A DNA stretch of 56,311 bases from Nocardioides immobilis (GCF_003515065.1 NZ_QXGH01000044.1:1-56311); one strand, 5' to 3'. Shown: positions 41,427 to 50,106, counted from the first letter of the stretch. Notes: generated by a model from the letters alone, not told the origin. Numbers and translations: made by a program.

Positions 41427-42125
41427 TTAGCGGGGGGAGTCGAGGCGGGAGGCGGTGTCGAGGTCCTCGGCGTAGGTGACCTTGAGGTTCGCCGGTCCGG
41501 CGGGCACGGGCACGATCGCCAGGTCCGGCCGGTAGCGCTCCAGGCACGCGGCGGTGTCGGTGCCGTCGAAGCCGTCGCGCCGCGCGCCGCGGTAGGCCTC
41601 GAGCAGGGGTGCGGCCCGGAACGCCTGGGGTGTCTGTACGCCGACCAGCTCGCCGGCCGGGAGCTCGTCGCCCGGATCGCGGGGGAGGAGGCCCGCCAGC
41701 TTCACGGTCGGTACGGCGCCGCCGTCCGCTCGGGCGACCGCGATCACCTGCTCGAACAGCCCGGCCGGAGCGAGCGCGCGGGCTCCGTCGTGGACGACGA
41801 CGACGTCGATCTCGCCCCCCTCGATCCGGGCTGCGAGCACGTCGAGGGCCGCCTGCTCCGAGCCGTGCCGGGTCTCTCCTCCGGGCACGAGCAGCAGGTC
41901 GCGGGAGCCGAGGTGCGGGGCGACGGCCGCGCCGACCGCGTCCTCCTCGCCGGGCCGGCAGACCACGACGAGGGGGTCGACCCCGGTCACGGCAAGCACG
42001 GTGCGCACCGAGTGCGCGAGCACCGGCGTTCCATCGAGGTCGAGGAGCACCTTGTTGACGTCGGCGCCGACGCGGGAGCCGCTCCCGGCGGCGAGGATCA
42101 CCACGGCGGCGGAGGGTTCGGTCAC
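41427..42125 (-). CDS. ispD: 2-C-methyl-D-erythritol 4-phosphate cytidylyltransferase
   Basis: IspD makes CDP-methylerythritol in the MEP isoprenoid pathway. The 232-residue protein has the CTP loop AAGSGSR at 12-18 with Lys25, VVVHDGARALAP near 108-119 and GVQTPQAFRA near 162-171. GTG 42125 is 6 nt from a TAGGGT -10 box on this strand. IspF lies 1.4 kb away on the same strand, separated by a plus-strand NirD-like gene and a hydrolase, so the usual ispDF pair is split. Confidence 0.9.
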   Translation of the reverse strand: MTEPSAAVVILAAGSGSRVGADVNKVLLDLDGTPVLAHSVRTVLAVTGVDPLVVVCRPGEEDAVGAAVAPHLGSRDLLLVPGGETRHGSEQAALDVLAARIEGGEIDVVVVHDGARALAPAGLFEQVIAVARADGGAVPTVKLAGLLPRDPGDELPAGELVGVQTPQAFRAAPLLEAYRGARRDGFDGTDTAACLERYRPDLAIVPVPAGPANLKVTYAEDLDTASRLDSPR

Positions 42126-42137
42126 GCGCTCACCCTA
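42126..42137 (-). promoter_or_regulatory. -10 box (TAGGGT) before ispD
   Basis: On the minus strand TAGGGT (42137-42132) is followed after 6 nt by GTG 42125. Confidence 0.45.
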
Positions 42138-42214
42138 ACGACGCCGGACTGGCGGGTGAGCAAGCGTTTTCACGGCTGTTACATGGCGAAACGCCGGCGT
42201 GAACAGGCCGCACC

Positions 42215-42226
42215 TACCTTCAGCGC
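42215..42226 (+). promoter_or_regulatory. -10 box (TACCTT) before the NirD-like gene
   Basis: TACCTT at 42215-42220 precedes ATG 42227 by 6 nt with no ribosome binding site. Confidence 0.45.
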
Positions 42227-42586
42227 ATGGCTCCGCGGACCGTGCCCGTCGACGAGTGGCAGCCGGTGTGCCGGATCATCGAGCTCGAGGTCGATCGCGG
42301 CGTCACCGCGCTGGTCCACGGGCAGGCCATCGCGATCTTCCGGACCGGGGACGACACGGTCTACGCGCTCGGCAACCACGACCCGTTCGCACGGGCGGCC
42401 GTCGGGGGGATCGCCAAGGGGATCGTGGGCCGCCGGGGCGACGTACCTTTCGTGGCGTCGCCGGCCCACAAGCACGGCTTCGACCTACGGACCGGGCGGT
42501 GCCTGGACGACTCCCACGTCTCGGTGCCCGCCTACGCGGTCAAGGTCGTCGAGGGCGTCGTCATGATCGGCCACCGATGTGCTTGA
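42227..42586 (+). CDS. NirD-like nitrite reductase small subunit (Rieske-fold)
   Basis: The 119-residue protein matches the assimilatory nitrite reductase small subunit family, which has a Rieske fold without the Fe-S ligands: VYALGNHDPFARAAVGGIAKGIVGRRGD, then FVASPAHKHGFDLRTGRCLDD. The CxH and CxxH cluster ligands are absent, as expected for NirD. No NirB gene is nearby, so its partner is either elsewhere or it works in another complex. It stands alone between two minus-strand genes. Confidence 0.85.
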   Translation: MAPRTVPVDEWQPVCRIIELEVDRGVTALVHGQAIAIFRTGDDTVYALGNHDPFARAAVGGIAKGIVGRRGDVPFVASPAHKHGFDLRTGRCLDDSHVSVPAYAVKVVEGVVMIGHRCA

Positions 42587-42599
42587 TGGCCCGAGCGCG

Positions 42600-43517
42600 C
42601 TAACCGGCCGCGCGGGCGGCCTGCGAGGTCGACCGCAGGGCGAGGTCGATGAGGGTGGTGAGCTCGTCGGTCACGAGCCCGGGCCGCTCGAAGGGCAGGT
42701 AGTGGCCCGCGTCGGGTGCGACCAGCAGCCGCGCGCCACGGATGCCCTGGACGAGCTTGGCGGCGTGGTCCGGCGGCGTCAGCTTGTCGCGGGTGCCGAC
42801 GACCACGGTGGTCGCGATGTCGTCGAAGGCGCTCAGGTTGCCGACCCGGTCGTGCAGCATCATGTCCTTGAAGAACCCGGACATGGTCTCCGGTGAGCAG
42901 TTGATGAGCTGGTCGACGACGTGGCCGATGTCGCGGGGACGCTGGGGCCGGCCGAAGAGCATCCGGCGGGCGATCTGACGCTCGATGACCGGGAACCGCT
43001 GACGCTTCGTCCGGCTCAGCAGCCGCGCGCGGGTGGCCAGGACGAACGGCAGCCGGTCGCGCACGTAGGGCCCCATCTCGGGCAGGCCCAGCGTCACCGT
43101 GCGCAGGTCGCCGCCCGACGTCGCCACGAGCAGCACGCCGACGATCCGGGACACCAGGTCGGGGCGCTCCTCCGGGATCGCGGTGATGGCCATGCCGCCG
43201 ACCGAGTGGCCGGCGATCACGATCGGACCCTCCGGGGCCACCGCGTCGACGACGGTGCCGAGGTCGCGCGTCAGGTGCGGGATCGTGCAGTCGGCCTCCA
43301 CGGCCTGGTCGGACCGACCATGACCGCGGTGGTCCCAGGTGACGATCCGGATCCGGTGCCCGTAGCGGGACAGCAGGTCCTGCACCTGGTAGTGCCAGTC
43401 GGACTCGTCGGCGGTCCAGCAGTGCGACAGCAGCACCGTCACCGGAGCGTCGTCGGGCCCGTGCACCGTCACGTGCAGACGCAGTCCGTCCTCGGTGGTC
43501 ACGGTGCGGTCGGTCAT
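42600..43517 (-). CDS. Alpha/beta hydrolase
   Basis: The 305-residue protein has the alpha/beta hydrolase fold with nucleophile Ser105 in AGHSVGG, the oxyanion-region VTWDHRGHGRSD at 59-70, the acid near VVVGTRDKLTPPDHA (about 247) and the histidine in APDAGHYLPFERP near 277. No signal peptide. It overlaps the ispF stop as ATGA, so it is cotranscribed with ispF. Substrates of this broad family (esters, epoxides, lipids) cannot be told from sequence. Confidence 0.88.
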   Translation of the reverse strand: MTDRTVTTEDGLRLHVTVHGPDDAPVTVLLSHCWTADESDWHYQVQDLLSRYGHRIRIVTWDHRGHGRSDQAVEADCTIPHLTRDLGTVVDAVAPEGPIVIAGHSVGGMAITAIPEERPDLVSRIVGVLLVATSGGDLRTVTLGLPEMGPYVRDRLPFVLATRARLLSRTKRQRFPVIERQIARRMLFGRPQRPRDIGHVVDQLINCSPETMSGFFKDMMLHDRVGNLSAFDDIATTVVVGTRDKLTPPDHAAKLVQGIRGARLLVAPDAGHYLPFERPGLVTDELTTLIDLALRSTSQAARAAG

Positions 43518-44041
43518 CGGGTCTCCTCGTCGAGACGTACGGCGTGCACGAGCGCCGTCGCGATCGCGGCCACGCCCTCGCCCCGGCCGGTGAGCCCGAG
43601 CCCGTCGGTCGTGGTCGCCGACACCGACACCGGGGCCCCGACCGCCTCGGACAGTGCGGCTTCCGCCTCCGCCCGACGGCTGCCGAGCCGCGGACGGTTG
43701 CCGATCACCTGGACAGCGACGTTGCCGACGGCGAAGCCCGCAGCCCGGACCCGGCGCACGGTCTCCCCGAGCAGCGCGGCGCCGGCAGCACCGGCCCAGG
43801 CCGGGTCCGCCGTACCGAAGTTGCTGCCGAGGTCGCCGAGCCCGGCGGCCGCGAGCAGGGCGTCGCAGGCGGCGTGCGCGGCGACATCCGCGTCGGAGTG
43901 ACCGTCCAGGCGATGCGATTCGTCGGGCCAGCTGAGGCCCGCGAGCTGAAGGGGCGGGTCGCCGGTCCCCCGTGGCACCAGACGGTGGACGTCGGTGCCG
44001 ATGCCGGTGCGGATCGATCCGGCTGGGGACGGTTGGTTCAC
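43514..44041 (-). CDS. ispF: 2-C-methyl-D-erythritol 2,4-cyclodiphosphate synthase
   Basis: IspF forms the cyclic diphosphate in the MEP pathway. The 175-residue protein carries the metal-site Asp17 and His19 in GTDVHRL, DGHSDADVAAHA near 46-57, SNFGTADPAW, and the C-terminal TTTDGLGLTGRGEGVAA. It trimerises in the known family. The GTG start 44041 has a CATGAT -10-like hexamer 6 nt upstream. It is divergent from the molybdoenzyme gene, 31 bp apart. Confidence 0.94.
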   Translation of the reverse strand: MNQPSPAGSIRTGIGTDVHRLVPRGTGDPPLQLAGLSWPDESHRLDGHSDADVAAHAACDALLAAAGLGDLGSNFGTADPAWAGAAGAALLGETVRRVRAAGFAVGNVAVQVIGNRPRLGSRRAEAEAALSEAVGAPVSVSATTTDGLGLTGRGEGVAAIATALVHAVRLDEETR

Positions 44042-44072
44042 GCGCCGATCATGCCTGAGTCACAATCAACCT

Positions 44073-45608
44073 GTGAGGACGTCCCGAAGTTGGTGGTGGT
44101 TGTCCGGCGTGTTCGTCGGAGCCCTCGGCCTGGCCACCAGCTATCTGGTCGCCGGACTCCTCAGGATCCGTGAGTCGCCAGCCGTCGCGGTGGCCGAGGG
44201 CGTCATCACGCTGACGCCCGGCCCGGTCGCGAAGTGGGCCATCGACACGTTCCAGACACGCGACAAGCAGGTGCTGCTGATCGGGATGTTCGTCATCCTC
44301 ACCATCGTCTTCGCGGTGCTCGGGAGGGTCGGGCGCACCCGCTGGTGGATCACCGTGGCCGGCTTCGCCGTGCTCGCGGTCGTCGCCGGCATCGCGGTGG
44401 TCGCCAAGTTCGGGTTCACCGGGGTCGACCTGGTGCCGGTGTTCGCCGGGTTCCTGACCTGGATGGTCGGCCTCGCGGTGATGACCGGGTGGCTGCGCCG
44501 CTGGGAGCTGGTCGAGGCTTCCGACGACGAGGCGACCGACCCGACCCACAGCCGGCGCGGGTTCTTCGTCGCCGCCGCGGCTGTCGGCGGCATCGCCGTC
44601 CTGTCCGGGCTCCTCGGCAAGCTCGCCGGCAACACCCGGGAGCAGGTCGAGCGGGACCGGCGGCTGCTGCGGGTGGAGGGCGCGACCAGGCCGACGCTGC
44701 CGCGCGGCGTGAAGGTCGACGTCGACGGTGTGGCGCCGTGGCAGACGTCGGCCGACGACTTCTACCTGATCGACACGGCGATCCTGAAGCCCAACATCCG
44801 GCCGAAGGACTGGGAGCTCAGGATCCACGGCCGGGTGGAGCACGACCTCACGCTGAGCTTCGACGACCTGGTCGACCGCGAGATCACCGAGGACTGGATC
44901 ACCCTCAACTGCGTGTCCAACGAGGTCGGTGGAGACCTGATCGGCAACGCGTGGTGGAGCGGGGTCCGGCTGGCGGCGATCCTCGAGGAGGCCGGCCTGG
45001 ATCCTGACGCCGACGCCGTGCTCCAGACGTCCGACGACGGCTGGACCTGCGGCACCCCGCTGTCGGCGATCATGGACGGGCGCAACGCGATGCTGGCGCT
45101 GTACATGAACGGCGAGCCGCTCACGGTCGAGCACGGCTTCCCCGTCCGGACGATCGTGCCGGGCCTCTACGGCTACGTCTCGGCGTGCAAGTGGGTGGTC
45201 GACATGGAGGTGACGACCTTCGACGCGATCGACGCCTACTGGACCGGCAAGGGCTGGTCGGAGATGGGCCCGGTCAAGCTCTCGTCGCGGATCGACGTCC
45301 CCAACGACGGAGCCGACGTCTCCACCGGCACCCTTGTCTGCGCCGGCGCGGCCTGGCTGCAGCACACCGGCATCGAGGCCGTCGAGGTGTCGCTCGACGG
45401 TGGCGCCTGGACGGCGGCGACGCTCGCCCGGGTGCCCAGCGACGACACCTGGGTGCAGTGGCGGGCCGAGGTCGAGGTCGGTGAGGGCGACCACGACCTG
45501 CGGGTGCGCGCGACCAGCAAGGAGGGCGAGGTGCAGACGGGAGTCGAGACCGGCGTCCTGCCCGACGGTGCCACCGGGTGGCACTCCATCGAGTTCTCAG
45601 CCTCATGA
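44073..45608 (+). CDS. Sulfite oxidase-like molybdopterin oxidoreductase, membrane-anchored
   Basis: The 511-residue protein has an N-terminal membrane domain of about four helices (10-140), a twin-arginine-like HSRRGFFVAAAAVGG at the end of that region, and a sulfite oxidase-family molybdopterin domain with the Mo-ligating Cys280 in TLNCVSNEVGG. A C-terminal Mo-cofactor dimerisation domain (about 400-511) follows. Relatives are usually exported oxidoreductases acting on sulfur or nitrogen oxyanions. GTG 44073 follows a CACAAT hexamer by 6 nt. Its stop overlaps the SDR gene as ATGA. Confidence 0.88.
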   Translation: MRTSRSWWWLSGVFVGALGLATSYLVAGLLRIRESPAVAVAEGVITLTPGPVAKWAIDTFQTRDKQVLLIGMFVILTIVFAVLGRVGRTRWWITVAGFAVLAVVAGIAVVAKFGFTGVDLVPVFAGFLTWMVGLAVMTGWLRRWELVEASDDEATDPTHSRRGFFVAAAAVGGIAVLSGLLGKLAGNTREQVERDRRLLRVEGATRPTLPRGVKVDVDGVAPWQTSADDFYLIDTAILKPNIRPKDWELRIHGRVEHDLTLSFDDLVDREITEDWITLNCVSNEVGGDLIGNAWWSGVRLAAILEEAGLDPDADAVLQTSDDGWTCGTPLSAIMDGRNAMLALYMNGEPLTVEHGFPVRTIVPGLYGYVSACKWVVDMEVTTFDAIDAYWTGKGWSEMGPVKLSSRIDVPNDGADVSTGTLVCAGAAWLQHTGIEAVEVSLDGGAWTAATLARVPSDDTWVQWRAEVEVGEGDHDLRVRATSKEGEVQTGVETGVLPDGATGWHSIEFSAS

Positions 45609-46360
45609 GCACGACGAACCGCGACCCCGTGGACTTCGCCGGGATCGCCGGCGGAGCGCTCGTCGTGGGTGGCTCGGGCGGCATCGGTCGCTGCGTGGCA
45701 GAGATGCTGGTGGAGCGCGGCGCCCGGGTGGCGGTGACGCACCGGACCCGGCCGTCGCAGGTGGGCGAGGCGTCGTACGCCGTCGACCTCAACGACCGGC
45801 GCGAGGTCGGCCGGGTGATCGACCAGGCCGTCGCCGACCTCCGCGGCCTGCACACGGTCGTCTACGCCGCGGGTCCGCACGTGCCGATGGTCCATCTCTC
45901 GCGGGTCGAGCCGGATGCGATGGCCGACCAGCTTGCCGTCGACGCCGCCGGGTTCTTCGCCGTCGCACACGCGGCGCTGCCGGCCCTGCGTGCGTCCGCG
46001 GGCTCCCTGGTCGCGGTGACGACGGCCGCCACCACCAGGTTCCCCACCCGCGACGGCCTCTCGTCGGCGCCGAAGGCCGCGGTCGAGGCGATGGTGCGGG
46101 CGCTGGCGGTGGAGGAGGGGCGGTTCGGCGTACGGGTCAACGCCGTCGGCCCCGGCATGCTCACCGACGGCATGGCCGAGCGCCTGATCGCCTCGGGTGA
46201 GCTCTCCGACGACGCTCTCGAGATCACCCGTCGCAACATCCCGCTCCGCCGCTTCGGCTTCGCGCGCGACGTCGCCGAGGCCGTCTGCTTCCTCGCCTCG
46301 CCCCGCGCCGGATTCATCAGCGGCCAGAAGATCGACGTCGACGGCGGCTACGGCGCCTGA
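45605..46360 (+). CDS. SDR-family protein lacking the catalytic tyrosine
   Basis: The 251-residue Rossmann-fold protein has the dinucleotide motif VVGGSGGIGR at 20-29 and the C-terminal FISGQKIDVDGGYGA typical of FabG-like SDRs. The YxxxK catalytic motif reads SSAPK at 153-157, so the tyrosine is serine while the lysine stays. Standard SDR chemistry is doubtful; binding of NAD(P)H or a modified mechanism is possible. Translationally coupled to the molybdoenzyme gene. It ends 6 bp from the convergent C39-like peptidase gene. Confidence 0.85.
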   Translation: MSTTNRDPVDFAGIAGGALVVGGSGGIGRCVAEMLVERGARVAVTHRTRPSQVGEASYAVDLNDRREVGRVIDQAVADLRGLHTVVYAAGPHVPMVHLSRVEPDAMADQLAVDAAGFFAVAHAALPALRASAGSLVAVTTAATTRFPTRDGLSSAPKAAVEAMVRALAVEEGRFGVRVNAVGPGMLTDGMAERLIASGELSDDALEITRRNIPLRRFGFARDVAEAVCFLASPRAGFISGQKIDVDGGYGA

Positions 46361-46366
46361 CGGCGG

Positions 46367-47626
46367 CTACCAGTTGGTGGCCTGACCGGGGTTCGGCAGG
46401 GGATGCGCCGGGTCGGTGATCACGTAGGTCAGCCCGCCCGAGGCCTCGAGCCAGAGGCGCTCGAGCTGGCCGCGGGCATAGGTACGACGAACCCGGCGCC
46501 TGCTGTCCGAAGCCGGGTCGTTCACGACCACGTTGCCGTTGTCGCGCACGCCGACGATCACCAGCAGGTGGCCGTCGGACGAGCTGATCGGGGCACCGTC
46601 GAGCTCACCCGGCCCGAACGCGATCGACACGACCACCGGGATCCCGGCCGCGATGAAGTGCTCGGCCTCGCGGATCGAGCGGAGCCGGGTCACGAAGGCC
46701 TTGCCGGCGAGCGGAGCGGCGTACGCGGTGTTGAAGGGCCAGTTGCCGGTGCCGTCGTACGCATGGTCGTAGGTCATCCGTGCCGCGTGGTCGACCCAGG
46801 GCTGGGGGTGGCCGTCGGGCACCCAGGCATAGCGGCGGGCGGCCGGCAGCCGGTCGTAGTAGGCGAGCACCATCGAGGTCGACGTGGGTGAGCACCAGGC
46901 CTCCCCGCCGCCGCCCCACTGCGGGTAGTGCCCGTTGTGCGTCATCTGCGAGAAGCGCGGCGCGGGCAGCACGACGCCGCGCGCCGGTCCCGCGGTCGAG
47001 GTGGCCCCGGCCGACGACGGCACCCGGGAGGTCATCGCGGTGGCCAGGTCCAGGCTCGGCCGGTACGGCGCCCCGGCCCGCCGCGCGAGCAACACCCGGA
47101 TCTGGAAGGCGGGAAGGCCGGACGTGCGCCAGGTGTCGACCGCGACCCGGGTGCCGTCGTCGTCCTGGCCGGAGACGGTCGCGCGCCGGAGGAACCGGTC
47201 GGTCGACGCCCAGCGTCCGAGGAGGTCCCAGGAGGTGCGGTCGCCGTCCGCCGCCCGGCCGCGGACCTGGACGGCGATCCAGCTGTCCTTCGGCGTCCGG
47301 GCCGACCACGACGCGATCAGCTCGGTGAAGGCGTAGCCCGGTGTGACCCACCGCGACTTCCAGCGGGCGACGTCGTACGACCGACCGCCGGCCGTCGTGG
47401 TCGTCACGCCCTGGTCGAACGCCAGCCGGCCCTCGCGCACCGCCGTACCGGCAAGCGCGCCGCGCCGCCACTGCCGGCCGCTGTCCCAGCGGGTCAGGGT
47501 GATCGACCGCTCGGCGCCGACCGCCGCCACCGCGACCGCCGAGTCGTCCTGGGGGTCGCCTGCGCACGCGCTCAGGCCGGTGAGGGCGAGGAGTGCGGTC
47601 AGACCGACGGCGAGCTGTCGACGCAT
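46367..47626 (-). CDS. C39-like peptidase family lipoprotein
   Basis: The 419-residue protein has a signal peptide with lipobox LSAC (cysteine 21). A beta-rich region (about 40-210) precedes a C-terminal papain-fold peptidase domain of the C39-like family, with catalytic Cys245 in EAWCSPTSTS, His353 in SDGHLLVIVG and an Asn-Asp near VVVNDPASD. It likely cleaves cell-wall-associated peptides or glycopeptides outside the cell. ATG 47626 is 7 nt from a TACCGT -10 box. Confidence 0.85.
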   Translation of the reverse strand: MRRQLAVGLTALLALTGLSACAGDPQDDSAVAVAAVGAERSITLTRWDSGRQWRRGALAGTAVREGRLAFDQGVTTTTAGGRSYDVARWKSRWVTPGYAFTELIASWSARTPKDSWIAVQVRGRAADGDRTSWDLLGRWASTDRFLRRATVSGQDDDGTRVAVDTWRTSGLPAFQIRVLLARRAGAPYRPSLDLATAMTSRVPSSAGATSTAGPARGVVLPAPRFSQMTHNGHYPQWGGGGEAWCSPTSTSMVLAYYDRLPAARRYAWVPDGHPQPWVDHAARMTYDHAYDGTGNWPFNTAYAAPLAGKAFVTRLRSIREAEHFIAAGIPVVVSIAFGPGELDGAPISSSDGHLLVIVGVRDNGNVVVNDPASDSRRRVRRTYARGQLERLWLEASGGLTYVITDPAHPLPNPGQATNW

Positions 47627-47639
47627 GAGTACGACGGTA
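47627..47639 (-). promoter_or_regulatory. -10 box (TACCGT) before the C39-like peptidase gene
   Basis: On the minus strand TACCGT (47639-47634) is followed after 7 nt by ATG 47626. Confidence 0.4.
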
Positions 47640-47696
47640 AGTCACATCAGTCACTTCTGTCACACGGCGGATTCGGGCCGCGAGCGTGCGCGTCCC

Positions 47697-47708
47697 TAGA
47701 CTGAGCCG
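47697..47708 (+). promoter_or_regulatory. -10 box (TAGACT) before cysS
   Basis: TAGACT at 47697-47702 is 6 nt from GTG 47709, the same hexamer as upstream of the nitrobindin-like gene. Confidence 0.5.
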
Positions 47709-49127
47709 GTGACGTTCAGGCTCTATGACACTGCGACCCGCGAAGTCCGTGACTTCGTGCCCCTCGAGGCGGGCAAAGCTGGTCTCTACGTGTGTGGCCT
47801 GACCGTGCAGAGCGAGCCGCACGTCGGCCACGTGCGCTCGGGCGTGAACTTCGACGTGCTGCAGCGCTGGCTGCGTCACCTCGGCTACGAGGTCACGTTC
47901 ATCCGCAACATCACCGACATCGACGACAAGATCCTCATCAAGTCCTCCGAGCAGGGACGCCCCTGGTACAACCTCGCCTACGCGATGCACCGCGAGCTCG
48001 ACCGCGCCTACGACGCGCTCAACGTGGCGCCGCCGACCTACGAGCCGGCCGCCACGGGGCACGTGCCGGAGATGATCGAGCTGATCACCGAGCTGATCAT
48101 CCGTGGCCACGCCTACCCGGCGGAGGACGGTTCCGGCGACGTCTACTTCGACGTCCGGTCCTGGCCGTCGTACGGCGAGCTGACCCACCAGGGCGTCGAC
48201 GACATGGAGCCCGCGGCCGATGCCGACCCGCGCGGCAAGCGCGACCCGCGCGACTTCGCCCTGTGGAAGGGACAGAAGTTGGGGTCGGAGCCCGACACCG
48301 CGGCCTGGCCGAGCCCGTGGGGGCGCGGAAGGCCCGGCTGGCACATCGAGTGCTCGGCGATGGCGGGCAAGTACCTCGGCGCGGCCTTCGACATCCACGG
48401 CGGTGGCGTCGACCTGCGCTTCCCGCACCACGAGAACGAGCAGGCGCAGTCCCGCGCGGCCGGCCGGCCGTTCGCGACGTACTGGATGCACAACGCATGG
48501 ATCACCACCGCCGGCGAGAAGATGAGCAAGTCGCTCGGCAACTCGCTGACCATCCCCGCGGTCCTCGACCAGTACCGCGGCATCGAGCTGCGCTACTACC
48601 TGGTTGCGGCGCACTACCGGTCCCACGTGGAGTTCTCCTTCGAGGCGCTCGACGAGGCCGCGGTGGGGTTCCGGCGGATGGAGGCGTTCCTCGAGCGCGC
48701 CGCCGAGCTGCTCGGCGAGATCCCGGGCGGCGGCACGCTGTGCGCGGAGTTCGTCGAGGCGATGGACAACGACCTCGGCACTCCTGGTGCCGTGGCGGCC
48801 ATCCACGACGTGGTCCGCGAGGGCAACAAGCTGATCGCCGGCGGCGACTCGGCTGCGCTGCGCGGCAACGCCGCGTCGGTCCGGGCGATGCTCGACGTGC
48901 TCGGCCTCGACCCGCAGGACTCCGCGTGGGCCTCGACAGGCTCGGCCGGCGAGGACGACAAGCTCAAGTCCGCCGTCGACGCACTGGTGGCCGGTCTGCT
49001 CGAGGAGCGGGCGCAGGCCCGCGAGGCGAAGGACTGGGCGCGCGCGGACGCAATCCGCGACCAGATCAAGCAGGCCGGCATCGAGGTCACCGACACCCCG
49101 ACCGGCCCGACATGGACGGTGAACTAG
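47709..49127 (+). CDS. cysS: Cysteinyl-tRNA synthetase
   Basis: CysRS charges tRNA-Cys. The 472-residue class I synthetase has the zinc ligand Cys29 in LYVCGLTV, the HIGH-like HVGH at 38-41, GWHIECSAM near 212, and KMSKS near 271-275. It is true CysRS and not MshC, given the full length and C-terminal domain. Residues 408-414 (ASTGSAG), in the C-terminal linker, are encoded by a CTCGACAGGCTCGG repeat unit. The rlmB start lies 5 nt after its stop. Confidence 0.95.
   Translation: MTFRLYDTATREVRDFVPLEAGKAGLYVCGLTVQSEPHVGHVRSGVNFDVLQRWLRHLGYEVTFIRNITDIDDKILIKSSEQGRPWYNLAYAMHRELDRAYDALNVAPPTYEPAATGHVPEMIELITELIIRGHAYPAEDGSGDVYFDVRSWPSYGELTHQGVDDMEPAADADPRGKRDPRDFALWKGQKLGSEPDTAAWPSPWGRGRPGWHIECSAMAGKYLGAAFDIHGGGVDLRFPHHENEQAQSRAAGRPFATYWMHNAWITTAGEKMSKSLGNSLTIPAVLDQYRGIELRYYLVAAHYRSHVEFSFEALDEAAVGFRRMEAFLERAAELLGEIPGGGTLCAEFVEAMDNDLGTPGAVAAIHDVVREGNKLIAGGDSAALRGNAASVRAMLDVLGLDPQDSAWASTGSAGEDDKLKSAVDALVAGLLEERAQAREAKDWARADAIRDQIKQAGIEVTDTPTGPTWTVN
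48931..48945. repeat. CCTCGACAGGCTCGG repeat inside cysS
   Basis: The unit matches the core of the repeats at 3308-3320 and 5629-5641. It encodes part of a small-residue linker and keeps the reading frame, so it is tolerated within an essential gene. Confidence 0.5.
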
Positions 49128-49131
49128 CGAC

Positions 49132-50100
49132 ATGCCCGGCAACAGCGAGCGCCGCGGCGCGATCCGCAAGCAGAGCAAGAAGCCCACGGCCGGTTCCGGC
49201 GGGCGGGTCAAGCGCGGCCTCGAGGGCAAGGGCCCGACGCCCCGCGCGGTCGACCGGCCGTACCACAAGGCGCACAAGGCCAAGCAGGCCAAGCAGGCGA
49301 AGGAGACCGCGGCGAAGCGCGGCGGGCCGCGTCGCCGTACGTCGGACGCCGAGTGGATCGCCGGCCGCAACTCCGTCGTCGAGGCGCTGCGCGAGCGGGT
49401 CCCCGTGACCTCCGTCTACGTCGCCGAGGGCGTCGAGCGCGACGGCCGGATGCGCGAGGTCTTCCGGCTGGCCGCCGAGTACGGCGTCGGCCTGCTCGAG
49501 GTGAGCCGCAACGAGCTCGACCGGCTGACGAACGGCGCCGTGCACCAGGGCCTCGCGGCGAAGATCCCCGCCTACGAGTACGCCCACCCGGACGACCTGC
49601 TCGACGCTGCCGCCGAGATGGGCGAGAAGCCCCTCATCGTGGCGCTGGACGCGGTCACCGACCCCCGCAACCTCGGCGCGATCGTCCGCAGCGCGGCGGG
49701 CTTCGGCGCGCACGGCGTGGTCATCCCGGAGCGGCGGGCGGCGTCGATGACGGCGTCGGCCTGGAAGACGTCCGCCGGCGCGGCGGCGCGGATCCCGGTC
49801 GCTCAGACGGTCAACCTGACCCGCCAGCTCAAGGCCTACCAGGACGCCGGGTGCTTCGTGGTCGGCCTGGCTGCCGACGGCGACCTGAGCCTGCCCGAGC
49901 TGATCGCCGACGCCGACCTCGCGGGCGGCCCGCTGGTCCTCGTGGTGGGTTCCGAGGGTGACGGCCTGCACCGGCTGGTCGCCGAGACCTGCGACCGGCT
50001 GGTGTCGATCCCGATGGCAGGGGTCCTCGAGTCGCTCAACGCCGGGGTGGCAGCTTCGGTCGCTCTCTACGCGATCGCCGAGTCTCGGACGAGGCTCTAG
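49132..50100 (+). CDS. rlmB: 23S rRNA (guanosine-2'-O-)-methyltransferase (TrmH/SpoU family)
   Basis: The 322-residue protein has a long Lys/Arg/Ala-rich N-terminal extension (1-75), then a substrate-binding SpoU domain and the SPOUT knot domain with ALDAVTDPRNLGAIVRSAAGFGAHGVV near 175-201, VVGSEGDGL near 276-284 and IPMAGVLESLNAGVAASV near 297-314. E. coli RlmB methylates G2251; the close TsnR/RlmB relatives share the fold, so the exact nucleotide is inferred. Cotranscribed with cysS, as is common in Actinobacteria. Confidence 0.92.
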   Translation: MPGNSERRGAIRKQSKKPTAGSGGRVKRGLEGKGPTPRAVDRPYHKAHKAKQAKQAKETAAKRGGPRRRTSDAEWIAGRNSVVEALRERVPVTSVYVAEGVERDGRMREVFRLAAEYGVGLLEVSRNELDRLTNGAVHQGLAAKIPAYEYAHPDDLLDAAAEMGEKPLIVALDAVTDPRNLGAIVRSAAGFGAHGVVIPERRAASMTASAWKTSAGAAARIPVAQTVNLTRQLKAYQDAGCFVVGLAADGDLSLPELIADADLAGGPLVLVVGSEGDGLHRLVAETCDRLVSIPMAGVLESLNAGVAASVALYAIAESRTRL

Positions 50101-50106
50101 GGTCGG

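Noticed and set aside
46605..49370. A 921-codon minus-strand open frame across the C39-like gene, cysS and rlmB
   Set aside because: It is antisense to clearly homologous genes and has the low-complexity Arg/Val/Asp composition of high-GC shadow frames.
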